A stretch of DNA of 64,000 bases. It comes from Perkinsus olseni. Taxonomy: Eukaryota > Perkinsozoa > Perkinsida. Below, one piece after another: positions 10,180-23,068 of this stretch. The DNA lies in assembly GCA_013115125.1 (NCBI GenBank), contig JABANN010000038.1, positions 1-64,000 on the forward strand, in the 5' to 3' direction. The notes beneath the pieces are model-generated. The model was not told the origin of the DNA and did no database searches. It saw nothing but the letters and a program-made list of their open reading frames with translations. How positions within the stretch are numbered: position 1 is the stretch's first letter; each line of letters begins with the position of its first letter. The translations under genes and the position numbers were made by a program.

Positions 10180-12256
10180 TAGGCTCGGTGAGGTGGAGAA
10201 GCTGCAACACACCCAGACCCTTGTCGAGAGCTGATCCTTGTGCCGTAACTCAAAGGCGAATTCAAGCGAATTGAAACCTCTCTATCACGCTACGATGAGT
10301 GACCTACAGAGCCACTGACGACGATGTACTAGGAGGAAAATGAAGGTATCAACAGTTAACCTGACCTGGGCCTACCTGATTCGCCCACGAGGGACAGAAC
10401 CATGATAGAAATACAAAACAAGTACTGATTGCCCCTCGACTATGATAGTCTACCTGTGGTGAGCGCCCGCAGCGCGCTCGTCGACTTTCCAGAAATGCCT
10501 AGTGCAGTGAAAGAAATGACACAAAAAATCAACAGAAATCAAAAGTATAGCATACACAAGGTTGGGCGAGGCGAGTAAAATGTGGACAAGGAAACAACAG
10601 CAACCAGCCTCTGTCAGGCGAAACGTCACTCGCAAAAATCGAGGAAGCTTCACGCGCCACGAAATTCGCCTCATAACGAGCCACCTAACATCGCCAGTAC
10701 TCCAGGCTTCCTGCACGCTGTGAAGAGTTTCCATCTTCCTCAATGAGCCATCGGCGCACTATTCAACTCGTGATCAGAGCCTCCAGCGCAGAGGTCGGTA
10801 AAGAACACCCAGTTCGAGCTTTGAACAGCGAGTAGACTGTTCTCTATGCAGATATAGCTCTCAACGGGCAACTTATAATGACACCAATAACCTCCACGCG
10901 CTCTGCAGCCCAGTTTCCCTTTCAGAATTAGCACCGGATGCTCTCATTTTGAAGATGAATTGTACAGGAAGGCATCGAGAGTGGCGAATTGGTTCCAAGC
11001 GCTCACTAATACAGTGGACGGGCTTTTGACTACAAGTAACACTCATGGTGATGAGCATCTCAAGGCCTCTTTCCTGAGGTAGGAGAGGGACCACCGCCAT
11101 TCACTGAGTACTCCTGGTCATTGTTGCCAAGCCAAATAAAACCAGCATCGCCTTGCCATATCGCGCCGATCGCCAAGAATACTATAATTACAGTACACCC
11201 ATACCATAGATTTACACAAATAGCCGAGTATCCGAGACCACCCGAGAGGTTATCCGGCGAGCACCAGGCGAAGCTGGTCCCCCCCAGCGCCCTTGACGAA
11301 CAGTGTTGGGATGCCCGACGCTCGCAACAAGAGCTGGGACGGAAAGTGATTCGTCACGAAATAGGATTCAATAGTACATACAGTGATGATTCTTCCCTGT
11401 GCGAAACTCTCTCGTCCCAGCCTACAGTGAACGTCGTGCGCTCACAAAGATACCCTCGAGCGCCACCGATCTCTCCGCCCGGGGGCGCGGACTGGCTAGG
11501 TCTCGCTAGAGTAATGTCTCTAGATATATAATTTCCGCCACTTTAAGAATAATTATGAGAGATGATGACGTAGTTCGAATGCAGGCGGTCGCCCGAGCTG
11601 GGTGCGCCTACTATAGTTCAAATACAAAACAAGAGCCTCTATGATATCAAAAGGAGGCGAGGCCAGAAATAACCTCAGTATAAGATAGACGACCCTTCAT
11701 TATGGTTGTCGAATTACGTCCTAAAAAGGAAGAATCCGTCAGTTTCCATGACTGCTCCTACTTAGCCTTAACCACCAAAGGCGTCCGACACCTCCCACAT
11801 TGTCTAAGAGAGCCCGCTGGCACGAAGTAAGCCTAAACGAAGACAGAGTACCCAGCCCCGCGAAGAGTTGGCCCGAGCCATCAGTCGCTGAGCGCCGAGT
11901 ATTACTGACAAACCTAGAACCATCGGCCCAATTTTTGGATCGACGCCAAGCACGTCCGCAAGGCTGAGATTCGACGCGGCGCAGGGTGCCGCCGGGGAGG
12001 GCGAAGATGCTACTGAGCAGGAGAGGGCAGTGTGGGCGCACTCAAGCTGCAGATTCGGTCATGACAAACTTCTCCCGAAGCCAAGCGGGCCGCTTCTAGT
12101 CTCTGTGACACGAAGACAAGCCTCTGCTACACGCTCTCGATAAACCACTCGAAATACAGCTAACGGCATAGGACACTACCAGTTGTCCTCTGAATAGCTC
12201 CCGACGGCCTGGCCGGTCTATTTCGTTTCAGAGTAAAATCACTCTGGGGCAAGGCG
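10180..12256. other. region of low coding signal
   Basis: The best candidate is a set of minus-strand frames from an ATG at 11100 down to 10450 (MAVVPLLPQERGLEMLITMS; then a Cys/Trp-containing stretch ESYICIENSLLAVQSSNWVF), possibly a small secreted or membrane protein, but I could not fit introns convincingly. A plus ORF at 11121-11531 and a minus ORF at 11739-12041 have no recognisable features. Confidence 0.3.
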
Positions 12257-13277
12257 TCATCCACCAGGAGCCGGTCCAGTGTTTTGCCGTTCAATAGCCA
12301 CTGGAGCTCTCGGCGCTGAGAAACACGCATGCTCAACATACCACATTTCCTCGAAATCTTGCACCGACCACCAACCCACTACCAGCTCATTAGGTGTCGG
12401 AGCCGCTGCAAATAAGCAAGTCCTCGCCTCCACTCCACCCTGACGCAATGCCTGGGCAATCGCTACGTCCTCATATTGATCGCCAATTAGCACCTTCCAC
12501 AAAAGAAGATACGCGAATCTTAGTTTTCGCGCGATCATCATCCTACCACTCTCCGAGGCATGGGTTTCAGAGTCGGCATGATCGACAGAACCGTCGCGAG
12601 TTTGGTCGACTTCAAACCCTTGTCCTCGGAGAAGTACAGCCTGCGGAACTTCCGACTGATAACCGAAAGCTCCCGGCAGTATCTGCAAAGATGCTAATCC
12701 GCGCACGCAGAAGAATTTAACCCCTACTCTTTCGAGTGCAGTATGGTGACCTTAGCCAACAACGGTACCACCTGCGGCAGATAAAGTTGGCAGGACTCGT
12801 GCACCCAGCCTGGGGAGCTGCTGGTGAGTATAAACACATATGGTCCCGCTAGTACTATAGCTCGTGACTGAGAAACGTGCATCCAGAGCGAGGTGAGTCC
12901 TCTTGTTTTACCAGAACCTTCACGACCGTCTCCTGGAGACTCATCAACGAGTCGTCCAAGGAGGTCGAATCCGATTTACCGTCGGCGAGGAAGGTCGACG
13001 GCAGAATAGTATCGTCCCAGTCCCATATCTGAGGGGGAAAATCATTCCCGGCGACTGATAGTAGACCTTCCGTCCCCGCGGATCTGCTCTTCGTTGAATC
13101 CTCTATCAAGCGGGCAGTGTGCGACCAACGGAAATCAGGGAGAGAGTCGCCACTAATGTGTAGTGAACCCAGTGAATGTGAGGTCCCAGCACCTACGATG
13201 GCAGGTGGGCCGCCTGAGTCCTCCTGGCCCTCTCCAATTCTAACGCTCGGAGTGGGCAAAGATCCACAAATCGTCAT
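12257..13277 (-). CDS. HAD-like hydrolase with WDWDDT motif
   Basis: Four exons (13277-12912, 12867-12728, 12682-12547, 12493-12257) join with exact phase to give 292 residues. Motif I is IWDWDDTILPSTF (the DxDxT catalytic pair). Motif II is the Ser/Thr at the end of the strand in YVFILTSSSPGWVHESC. A late acidic motif LIGDQYEDVAIAQAL matches the metal-binding GDxxxD of the HAD superfamily. The spacing and the WDWDDT-LPT style with GWV-SC after motif II fit a HAD-like group common in alveolates and oomycetes. Expected activity is phosphoryl transfer or phosphatase; the substrate is unknown. The first 80 residues are Ser/Gly-rich and probably disordered. The plus-strand ORFs here are shadows. 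Confidence 0.75.
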
Positions 13278-13553
13278 TTCGAAATACAACTCCTCCGCTC
13301 AAGATTCGCGCGGTCGTTGAAAAATACATGAATCGCTTCGCTCCGCCCTGAGACGCGCATCGTAGGGACGTGCAGACAGGAAGTCGTCGCGCGTTACCTG
13401 GCCATAATTTGATGGTCCTCCTTAATCTTTGCCATGGTCAGGATGCGCATCTCAGAGCCAATAGTGCGTGATACAGATCAAGTCAACGTGCCTATTGTTT
13501 AACCCATGTTCTCAGTTTACCATCACCAGTTCGCTTTCGCATAGACATTCTGC
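13278..13553. promoter_or_regulatory. divergent intergenic spacer (probable shared promoter)
   Basis: It separates the start of the HAD-like gene (minus) from the start of the next gene (plus, ATG 13554), so both promoters should lie within about 276 nt. No TATA-like or other known motif is evident. Confidence 0.4.
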
Positions 13554-14996
13554 ATGTCATCCTCCACCCGAGAAGGAGCACTGAAGCAGGATGGACCTGA
13601 CGCCTCATCGTCATCAACATCGGTAACCGACGATCGACGGCATGCTTGGGGTGCGATATCATCGCCCTTGCCGACTATGGCCATCAAGGATGCCGAACTT
13701 GCGGATGAATTTTTGAGGTAGTAAGAGTGTGGGAGCGGTAAGAGCACGGACGATTGATCAAAACCGTCGAGAATTGTGTTCTCGCGTTCAAGGACAAGCT
13801 CGTTGGAGTGGTTCTAATGGCTCTGTCGTTAGCCCGGGACGTATACCAAAACACCGTTGGGATTCGATCCGCGGCGCGGCCTGTCTCCCAGACGCTCACA
13901 AGTGGCGGAATCACGCGAGGCCGACCATTGGTTGTCGACTTTCAGGCAATTAGATTCGAGTGAGACGGTCTCTCTCTTTGAGGATCAGAGCCCAGGACGT
14001 GATTTGGCCAAGAATCAGGGGAATCTTGAGAAGAGTCGTATGCGGTAGTGCTCGAGATAAATCGGGTTCAGTCTCACGAGCCTGCATCAATCCTCAGGTC
14101 AGCAGCTCGGCCGGGCAGTTTACAATCCCTCACTCTCGAGGTCGAAACTATCGACGAGAAAATCTTAGAAGCGCGGAAGATGGGCTTATTGGGTGATCGC
14201 AGTGCCACACCCACAGCTGGGGGCATTAACGTAGGCCATACAGACGCGTTTGATTTCTAGTATTGGTGAACATGGTGCGCGCCTGTCATCGCTACGTTAG
14301 TGTTACCAAATGTGCGAGATTCTGAGGACCATCTCTCACTGGCACTGAGTGTAGCCGAACCGTTTCGCTCATGTCTGTTCCCTTTCAGAGAGATCAAGCC
14401 AATATGTTCCTGAACCCTGCGAGGCCAGACAAGAATTTGATCACGCCCAATAGCGCCAATTACCTCATGACGCCAGAATATTTTGCAGACTCCCCCACTG
14501 TTGTGAGTTATGGGAGCGTTCGCCAAGCCTTGGACTCGCGGCGGAGTCAGGTCCCACTTCACTCGAAAGTTATCCGCTTTCTGTGGGCATGGATACCCTT
14601 GGGTAGCTACAAGCTCACGTACTACCCCGCCGGAAAGTCAACCTCGTAAGACGGGTTCGCTACCGTTCATCCGGTTATGGTCGGGAAAACGCGAACGGCG
14701 CAGTATCCATGAATTTACCGTACTCGTCTGTCTGAGGTCGTTGCACGTTTTTTCAGGGCCACGCTGCAGAGCCCGGCACGGTTAAGTCCGGACTGGTTAC
14801 AGCAGCATGACGGAGCAGCTGGGGGATCCGCAGATGTCGCGGTGAGTCAAGAGCAGGCGCCACATTCCTCCCTGTGGAAAGACTGTATGATGTTTCGCTC
14901 AGGCTAGTAGCACGTTTAGTAAGAACAGCACTGGAGGTCGGCAGGGAAGTCGGAGTGTATGGAGCCGTCACGCAGATCGATTACTTCTGGCTGTAA
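13554..14996 (+). CDS. multi-exon hypothetical protein
   Basis: A plausible first exon starts with the ATG at 13554 (MSSSTREGALKQDGPDASSS) and has a GTAGTA donor at 13718. Later coding-looking blocks are IKTVENCVLAFKDKLVGVV (about 13757), SLQSLTLEVETIDEKILEAR (about 14130), QANMFLNPARPDKNLITPNS (about 14400), TLQSPARLSPDWLQQHDGAA (about 14763) and LVARLVRTALEVGREVGVYG (about 14905). The phase of the first intron could not be reconciled, so at least one junction is wrong. No known domain. The frame stops with TAA at 14994, but that TAA lies inside a good GTAAGG donor, so the gene may continue into the next entry. Confidence 0.45.
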
Positions 14997-14999
14997 GGA

Positions 15000-16359
15000 G
15001 CGCCTCGCTCTCAGCTGCGCATGCTCGTTATCTTGGGAAGAATACTCCGTTCTCTCAAGAAGATTTGTCTATTACTTCAAAAATTCGCCGATGATCAGCA
15101 GCTTTCGTATCGCCGTCATGATATCGCCTTTCGCCACGTTCGCCGATCTTCTCGCGTTGCAGGTCTCAGAGAGCTACCCATCGTTCGGCATCGACAGGCT
15201 GAGCTCCTCTGGCGCCCCGTCGGAGTTTTACCGGGACGAACACGTCACCTTTGTTGCCCGACGACGCCCTCTATCACTTTCTGCCCAAACCGCCCTGGGG
15301 GTGCCGTTCGTCTCGGCAGTCTGGGCATTCACTGCGTAAGCCCGCACTGTCACCCCGAGCGCCTTTACGTTCGTTCCACTTCTGTTCAGAACGTTCGTGT
15401 GGCCCCAATTCGTATCCGTCCCCCGAGCTTTCAGCGTGGCTCCTTCACTGTTTGCCATGTGGATGGTCATGCTTTTCCTGTGGATCGCGCTGTGCGTCAT
15501 TCACATATTTTTGCTGAGACCGGTAAGCCCCCCGAGATTTTTCCCGTCGTGTTCATCTCGGTGCTATTCTGCCGTTCATCACTAGCGTTTTCCTTAGTGG
15601 CAAGTCACATGCTGTCACGGTCGACGAATAGTTCTCGAGACCCGCTGGAAGTCTACAGCCACTAGCTTAGTAAGCCTCCTCAATGCACCTCCTCCGATCC
15701 CTGAACCCGGTAAATCCCCTCCGCCGCTCAGTCCCCTACCACGGGACGATTTCAGACAAGTGAGACACCTATCCGTGTTTCGTCTTTTCCGACAATCTCG
15801 TTCTTTTTAGTGGAAGTCATGGTCATCCACCATTATTGTAACCGTGATATTCCTATGTCTCTTGGTAGCTTGTATAATGACTCTTGTTATGTAAGAGCTT
15901 CCCGCTCGAGACTTTTCCGCACGTGCCCGCCTTAGGTATAAACAATGTGTTGAGTGTGGTGGCTGCGCCCCTTCAATCCACAAGGGGAAGATTATCTACC
16001 CGGACCCGTCCTGCTACGACTACTACATTAGTTGGATACCCGGCGCTACTGTGGAGACCCCAGGTTATGTCCCACATCCCTCGAGCCGCCCGTGGTTTCC
16101 ACTAGTAAGCATGGCACCCTTTAGATTGTTTGCTTGCATTGCCATCTTCAGGTCCCTTCGAGGTAGTACGACGGCATGTCTAGGTGGTATGTTACGATCG
16201 ACTCAACCCTCACCTTATCTTCTCCTTTCATCAAGTAACTACAATGTCTATTGCCAGTGCTTGTCTGAACATTTGAACTTGAACCGCTTATGCGAATGCA
16301 GCTTTCTCCTTTTACGCTGTTCATTGCGCCCGGTCCTTAGACGGGCATTCTCCACCTGA
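15000..16359 (+). CDS. membrane protein with Cys-rich C-terminal region (possibly 3' part of the preceding gene)
   Basis: Phase-consistent exons carry two strong membrane segments: SLFAMWMVMLFLWIALCVIH (about 15450-15510) and STIIVTVIFLCLLVACIMTL (about 15828-15888). Between them is a basic, Pro-rich loop (NAPPPIPEPGKSPPPLSPLP). After the second comes a Cys-rich part with CVECGGCAPS, then VYCQCLSEHLNLNRLCECSF, ending at TGA 16357-16359. Donors GTAAGC, GTGAGA and GTAAGA with CAG/TAG acceptors support introns of about 47-80 nt. The 5' end is unresolved, and the preceding gene's last frame may splice into it. A transmembrane protein with an extracytoplasmic Cys-rich domain is plausible; there is no family match. 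Confidence 0.45.
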
Positions 16360-16472
16360 ACAATTATCGTACGATATTTCCTGCGATTCGTCAACATGAA
16401 ACTTCGTCGAGTTGTGAACACAAGTACGAGGGAGAGAATAGAAACGTACGTTTTGGTAGATAACTGGGGAGA

Positions 16473-19415
16473 TCACCGTTTGTTGCCGCGTCCAGTCTTC
16501 TGAATTTTCCGCTTGGATATTCCATAGGCTTCAGCTCTCGATGCAATCGCGGCTCCCTTTCCTTTTCCCTTCCCTTTACCACCCTTCGCGCCCTTTCCCT
16601 TTCCTCCTTTACCCCCTTTGCCGCCTTTGCCCTGTCTATCAGGGAAAGCTGAACTGCTGCTGCCTTCCCGTTTCGGCTCCCGGGGACCCTCATCGAGATA
16701 CGGTGCGTACAGCTTAAGCGATGCGATTTGATTGAGCTCTTTATCGGACTTGTAAATGATGTCCTCGACGCTGAGATCGTGAACGGCGCCGGATTCAACC
16801 TTACGATATTTGAACCGTGTAGGCATATCACCTGAGCAACATGCGTTGGGGAATTGTGCAAGAGAGCAAGTGGCGTCGTACCGATCATATCCTCGAAGTC
16901 CATCTCGTACTCCTCTTCCTTCTCCTTGTTCAGCATCTGTTCGATACCCTCCGGGGGGCTACAGCCCTCGGGCACTCGAGACTTGACAAAGGCGTGTCGA
17001 TGAGTCGTGTTCTTATGACAAGGTTGGCACAGTACGTAATCTTCGCATTGCTGACACAGAAGAGATCCGCTTGGAACGGAGATTAGGACGACTCACCTTG
17101 CACTCGAAGATTCTCTTCCCCGGAAGTATCGGCTTCTGGCATCCATCACACAGCCACCACTCGTGCTCATCATCTTGCTCCTCCCGCTCAGCCTCATCCT
17201 GAGCTTCCAGACCGTCCCATTGCCCCCATTGGGTGGACTCGTCATTGGCAAAGCCTGCCGTGCTCTCGTCACCGTCCTCCGGAGTTCTCTCTTCGGCGCT
17301 CTCCTCAGTGTCCTCCTGTTCATCGTACCTGGATCGAAGCAAATTCTCACATCACAACCACCGGGAATCCCTTTCCCCTCAACACTTGGCCGCTGAGACG
17401 AAGTTGTCAGATTTATGACAAGACGATCAGTCGCTCACCCGTCGCCGAGAACGGTCTCCCTCATCAACTGGTCATGGGCTTGAGGATCCCATTCGGCGTC
17501 CAGTAGCTTCTCCCCGCTCTCGGCCAGCTTCGGCACGGAGCTACCCGTTACCTGAGCATGCTCTCCTCGGAAGAGTTAACTCAGCAAATTTATCTCGGGA
17601 GGCCAAATGAGCAATTAACTTGCGCCATATCCACTCGTTCGGGACCCTCATCATCGCATAACACTACCTTCGCAATGACCTCAAGTCGACGTTGTATCTC
17701 CTGCCTTTTCATATTCTTCAATCGTTTCAATTCCTCGGCTCGCTTCGCCTTCTCATCGGCCTTACGCGCTTCCTTCTCCTGTCTCTTCCTCTTCCGCTTG
17801 TCGTCTTTCACACGAACACTATCAGTAACCTAGAATCGAGAAAACGAACTTCAATTCACAACGAAGGCCCTATTGATTCGCGCTTTCGACCAAGAAGAGC
17901 ACGAAAGGGATTCTCAGAAAGAAGAGATACAGAGCCTCCGCCCCGCTACTACTGTTCGACTGTGGCCGACAAGACTCGTCCCCTTGTCTTCCTCGAACCT
18001 GAGCACATCGACTGCCAGCGCCAATTATCGCGCCCAGCTCATCGAGAGCAGCAGAAGGTTACACGTGGAAGCTCACCTGAAGTTGTATTCTCGCTCGAAG
18101 TCGTCCTCTCGGTCGAGCTCCTCGTCAGAGTCATCCGAGTCCCGCTCATTTGGCTGCATGGACTCCTTCTCAAGCCAGCCTGGCAAAAATGAGGCATCCG
18201 ATAATATGGGATCCGCAGAAGGTGTGGTATAAGGTTTTAACCACACTTAACGCCGGTGGCTCTCACCTTTGTTCATGATATAATCTCTCAAGAAAGCATC
18301 GTCGTCATCTAGTTTATTCTCCCCTGCTTCATCCGCGTCTCGGAAATACCTACAAAAAGCCATCGGCTGTCGGGAGCACGCCGCTTTGAGCAGCATCACC
18401 TCTCCATCAGGATTTGCTCGTTCCCTTCGTTCGCCGCCTTCGCTAGCTGACCGCGCTCCCACTTCTTGTAGTCACGGTCCTACCAGAGATGCCGATAGTC
18501 GTGAGAGCGAATGGGAGGATCCGAAACAACTCTCGAGCGGCCGGGAATTTGTGCTGTGAGGGTTCACTCACCTCTTCATCCTTCTCTTCAGTAGTCTTGT
18601 CTCGGACCATCAAGAAATCGTCGTCGCTATCGTTCCCAGTGTTGTCCTCATTCTCAGAATCCACCCCCATTGCATCCATCAGAGCCCGCCTGGCGTCCTC
18701 CCCCGCTTGCCGCGATGTCTGTGCGACCTGTTAAGCGACATTCCAACCCGAGACTACCCCATGGAGGAGTGCTCCACCTTCTGTTCCTCGTCCTCGTCTT
18801 CCACAGCGGCCTCGGCGCCTTCCTCGAGAAGTCGCTTCCTCATGAGCTCCTTATGAGTTAACTTTTTGGTCTTCTTTTTCTTCTGCCCGCCGTCTGCAAC
18901 AAAATGCATTTTCCCGCACAATCCTTTCCAAGGGATGAAACCAACGATCAAAAGCTTCTAAGCTCCGTGCCATCCACTAGACTAGAGGCTACCTTCAACT
19001 TCGAAGTCATCATCTTTGAACACAGGTTCCTCGCTATCCTTCAGAGACGGGTCGTGGCTCTTGATACGATTCAGGGTATCCATAATTTTCTTCTCGACAT
19101 CCTCAGTGAGCATCTCGGCGTCGGAGTCCTCGTCAGAGGAAGAGGAGCTCGACTCACCATCTGAACGAACGACCGTTCCCAGAGAAGCTCGAGCACAGAA
19201 CATAGAATCAATTGCACGTAGACTCGGCCCGCTTGGACACAAGTATGGCCCACGTCTCCGACCTGTTCAATTCCTTGACATTCAACGGACCCAGCAGTAC
19301 TACCATCCAGTTCCTCTGCATTATCCAAAGCCTGCTCGAGGTCTTTGTTGAGCTTTGGCACATCTTCATCGTCTACCGGTGCCTTCCGGTCCTTCGACGA
19401 GCCGGAAACGGCCAT
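16473..19415 (-). CDS. KRI1: KRI1-like ribosome biogenesis factor
   Basis: KRI1 is a nucleolar protein needed for 40S ribosomal subunit assembly. About ten minus-strand exons reproduce its order of motifs: Ser/Asp-rich acidic start with VEKKIMDTLNRIKSHDPSL (about 19070), KKLTHKELMRKRLLEEG (about 18840), DDAFLRDYIMNKG (about 18290), DREDDFEREYNFR (about 18090), a basic helix RAEELKRLKNMKRQEIQRRL (about 17720), a zinc-finger-like block WWLCDGCQKPI ... CEDYVLCQPCHK (about 17160-17030), and the diagnostic C-terminal part DFEDMIG-DMPTRFKYRKV and EDIIYKSDKELNQIASLKLY (about 16890-16690). The junction DMIG/DMPTR removes a 50-nt intron in phase. The tail is a long GKGKG tract and a basic end. Start chosen at the ATG complementary to 19413-19415; the exons right after it are less certain. 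Confidence 0.85.
16553..16634 (-). repeat. Gly-Lys coding repeat in KRI1-like tail
   Basis: Runs of GGN-AAR codons give KGGKGGKGGKGKGAKGGKGK. Such a tract is not part of KRI1 as I know the family and recurs in two other genes of this window. Confidence 0.75.
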
Positions 19416-19644
19416 TGGTCGGGTGCAACCGGGATACTACTGGACAGTAAATACTATCCATCCCCCTGTGCCTAGCCCGTTCTCAACCAGGGAAAAGTCG
19501 TTTTTTGATGATCCCCACAAAATACTCGCAGCTCAACACCAACAGGCAGTACTGTTACAGTACTACTGTAACACTGGTTCTTATGTGATTGCTAGTCTAG
19601 TTCACTCTACTCGGCGTCTTGTCATTTGACGTTACCAAACGTAC

Positions 19645-22600
19645 TCACTGGGGAGGTCGACCAGCCGCCTGCTGTCTATGCAGGGAAGCGTAGTACTGTT
19701 GCCACGCAGCTGCCAGATAGGCACTAGCGTACGCTGACGAAGATTCCTGCACGAAAACACTCTCCTTCAAGGCGGAGCGAAGCTCAGCTCAAAACTTACT
19801 CCTGATCCTCCCTGAGACCGAACCGGCTGAGAGGGCCCGCTGGCTGGAGGAGTCGACGCCGGTGGGGGACCGCCCGATTGAGCCGGCGACTGGTACTGGT
19901 AGGGCGACTGCTGAGGCGAAGGGGCGGCCTGCTGGGGGGGCATGTAGCCCTGGCTTGGCTGATGGGACGGAGGTTGCTGCTGCTGCTGCTGATAGCCTCC
20001 GCCATACTGCTGCGAGTAGTAGCCACCAGGGCCGGACGGACCTGCAATGGGACAAGAATACCAAGCGAGAGATCGTCGGGTAGGCTCCTGACCTCCTGAG
20101 TGCGGAGCCGGCTGCTGCTGATGCTGCGGCATCATGCTGCTCCCACCACCATAGACCCCGACGGGCGCGCTCTGGGGCTGCTGCCAAGGCTGGGACGACG
20201 GAGGGGTAGAATAACCTTGTGTGGGAGGTCCGCCTTGCATACCGCTACCAGGCGGAGGTGGTCCGCCGTAAGAACGGGGCGGAGGGCCCTGCTGCATGTA
20301 GGGGCGCGGGCCACCACCCATCCGACCAGGACCACCGCTCATAGGAGGCCCCCCGCGCGGGGCCATCCCTGGGCCGCCAGGACCACCGCTGCTACCAAAG
20401 AGGTAAGGCGGAAGTCCATTCTGTGGTACTGTCTTCACGATGTGTGCACCCTAAGAGGTGGGGAAAATAGTGCTTGCCCAGGATTCACCGAATACCGATC
20501 TACTCGCCACCACTCCGAGCGAGGCACTCCTTACCGCCAGCCTTTCGTTGACAAACCCGAGTATAGTCAGGATGCCATCATAAGGTCCCTGAATGGAGAC
20601 TTCTCGGTACGGACCACCGCTCTTGGAGATCTGTATATCGCATCGACCATCTTCCTTGAGCTGGTTGATAATCTCACCACCACGCCCAATAATGGCTCCA
20701 ACGCCACTTGAGGGCACCTGGGAAGAATGCGAAATGTCAGGCAGAGCATCAGCCATCGGTCGAAGACATTCTCAACACGATGGCAGCGCCCGGGAGGCTG
20801 CCGAGCTCAAAAGGTCGGACGATAATCTCGAGGCTGGGCAGTCGAGAGGCCACAAGCAATGCAACGGAGGAACGAACGGCTAGCCACTCAGAACGAAGCG
20901 GAGCAATGATTACGCAGTGGTATGGAGATTTGGAGAAGACTTGTTGCCCCCTATTACATCGAGAATGCAAAGGTCAGAAGGGCTATCGCTCCAGCCGCCC
21001 TTTCCACCGCCCTTCATCGGGCCTCGACCGCCGTAGCCGCCCCCCGGAGGGCCGCTGCGCTGGTAGCCGGCGTTATAAGAATTATCGTAGCTCCCTTGGT
21101 AGTCACCGTATTCCATACGACGACGCTTCGAGTCGTCGTAAGAAGGCGTGGAGCTGAGTCTCTTCTGGGATCGGAACTCCGGGTGACCAACTTCGTACTC
21201 AGAAATCAAATCAGCACAAGTAACAGTACCCGAAACAACCTGACAAGAGCGTAACGAGAGGCGAGGAATGAATTCAGACGGCTGGCTGCTCACCTTGTTT
21301 ACAAGCTCCTCACACTTATTCACAGCTTCCTCAGTACCAACACAATTGACAGTCCTGGGCATGCCCTTGGTCGAACCATGATACTCAGCTGGTGGAATGG
21401 CCTAGCACGTAATAACCTTACTAGTTCCGCTCCGCCTCGCCTGCCTTACCTTAATTTCGAGTCGAGCTCCGGATCGCTCCTTGATTCGGGCCAGGGCTAC
21501 CCCCTGTGGTCCAAGGACCTCCGGGACCTTGTGGTCCGGAATTTCGAAGAACCTCTGGATTTCACCTTCCTTCGGCTCCAGCGGAGATATCTTCTCCCGA
21601 ATGGCGTCAACTGCGGCCTGATCGAAGGAAAACAAACGATTAAAAAGCCCCCCTTCAAGCGTTGTCAACGGCCGACCTGCAGCTGCTCTTCAGTTTGCGC
21701 ATCAACATAGAAGATGCTGTAACCTTGGTCACGAGTCGACTGGTCTCCCTGAAGATACAGAACAATACCAAGCGCAAGATGCAGCCAATGAAAGATGGAA
21801 TCCGAAAAAGTTGGTATGGCGGCGCGCCTGCGGGCACGAGCACCCAATCTCCCCGACAATAACGCAGCTCATTTCCCATGAAACTCCATTTCGGCACCGA
21901 GCGACGGACACTGCAATTCCGGCGCCTTGTCAGTCCAGACATATCGCGCGAGAAGGCCGCGTCATTCTTCTTAGAATACTAACCAAAACAGGCTCGGCTC
22001 TTCGATACGACTCCCCTTTAATTCATCGCATCGCAACACACAGGTTACTTCAACTGACCCGCGAGAAATTCTCAAGCCGTTGCGGCCCGGAGGCATTTCT
22101 GTGTCGTGGAGGTCTACCACTCGCCCGTCTCATTTCAACGGATCTGCGCACCCTTTAGTAGCACCGTTCTCCCTTGACTGACTTGCGCCCTGCCTGCCTT
22201 CCTTGGGAAGATCCTTTGACCTCCGGAGCTCAAGACCTCTGCATCAAGCACTGCACAAGGGACCAGCACTCATTCTGCAGCAGCCAAATTCATTTCAATG
22301 TCAACCGCATTGTCGTCAGAGTCAGCAACATCAGCATTCAGTTCTCATGTTGGCGCTTCATCGGGTCACAATTCTTGTGGCGTTTCTCGTCGAGTTTATT
22401 TCCGCTCAGGCCAAGCGTGATCATTTCCATACAAGTGCTGCCTCATGACGGCCATTTGTGCGGTGGAGGCAACAACAAACAGGAGAATTCAAAGGTCTAG
22501 TCAGTGACTGAGGGACGCCCTGACAAATCGATCGCTCCATCACCCCCTGTCACTACTGATATGTTAGCTCCTGTCTGCTGCTTTAAAGCCGAGATGGTGG

Positions 22601-22800
22601 CACCTCTCTTCCCAATGACCATCGGAACCAGCTCCTGGGATACTTCCACTTGGTCTCGGTACGGACCAGCATCAGGGCCGAATTCGAACGCCGGGGGAGG
22701 GCCGCCGCGGTTACCATTCGGGCTGGGGTGACCTGCGTCGCAGAAATACGAGAAAGATGGGATGATGGAAGGCGTTAGTACCCATGGGAGGCGACGACAT
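19645..22800 (-). CDS. multi-KH-domain RNA/ssDNA-binding protein, FUBP-like
   Basis: Starts at the ATG complementary to 22798-22800 (MSSPPMG), then a short intron. KH modules with GxxG loops: ELVPMVIGKRGATISALKQQ (about 22590-22640), a divergent IPDHKVPEVLGPQGVALARI (about 21500), and SGVGAIIGRGGEIINQLKED (about 20660-20710). Between the second and third lies a Tyr/Gly/Arg-rich linker (MEYGDYQGSYDNSYNAGYQR). The C-terminal 300 residues are Pro/Gly/Gln-rich, ending in YASAYLAAAWQQYYASLHRQ, which resembles the tyrosine-rich tail of far-upstream-element binding proteins. It would act in the nucleus on mRNA or promoter ssDNA. The second KH has GPQG in its loop, which may bind weakly. About 700 nt between the first and second KH exons (about 21770-22490) has no coding I can place. 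Confidence 0.8.
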
Positions 22801-23068
22801 GACTACCGAGTGGGGCCCTTCAGCGTTCTGATGTACGCCACTAGCCACGGGAACTTCCTGCTGCATAATTGCAACAAGAAAAAAGGTAACTTCACGATCA
22901 CGATAGAGGACGAAGTTGGGGGAAATGCAAGATGGTGCAAGATTGCAAGATCTCTGAAACTCAACAATTCGCCGACCGACATCCACAAGTACATAATGAC
23001 ATGATTGACGAGGCAAGAAGCCACGGAAATATGACATGCGGTAGCTGAAGGAATGCTACGACTGGCGA

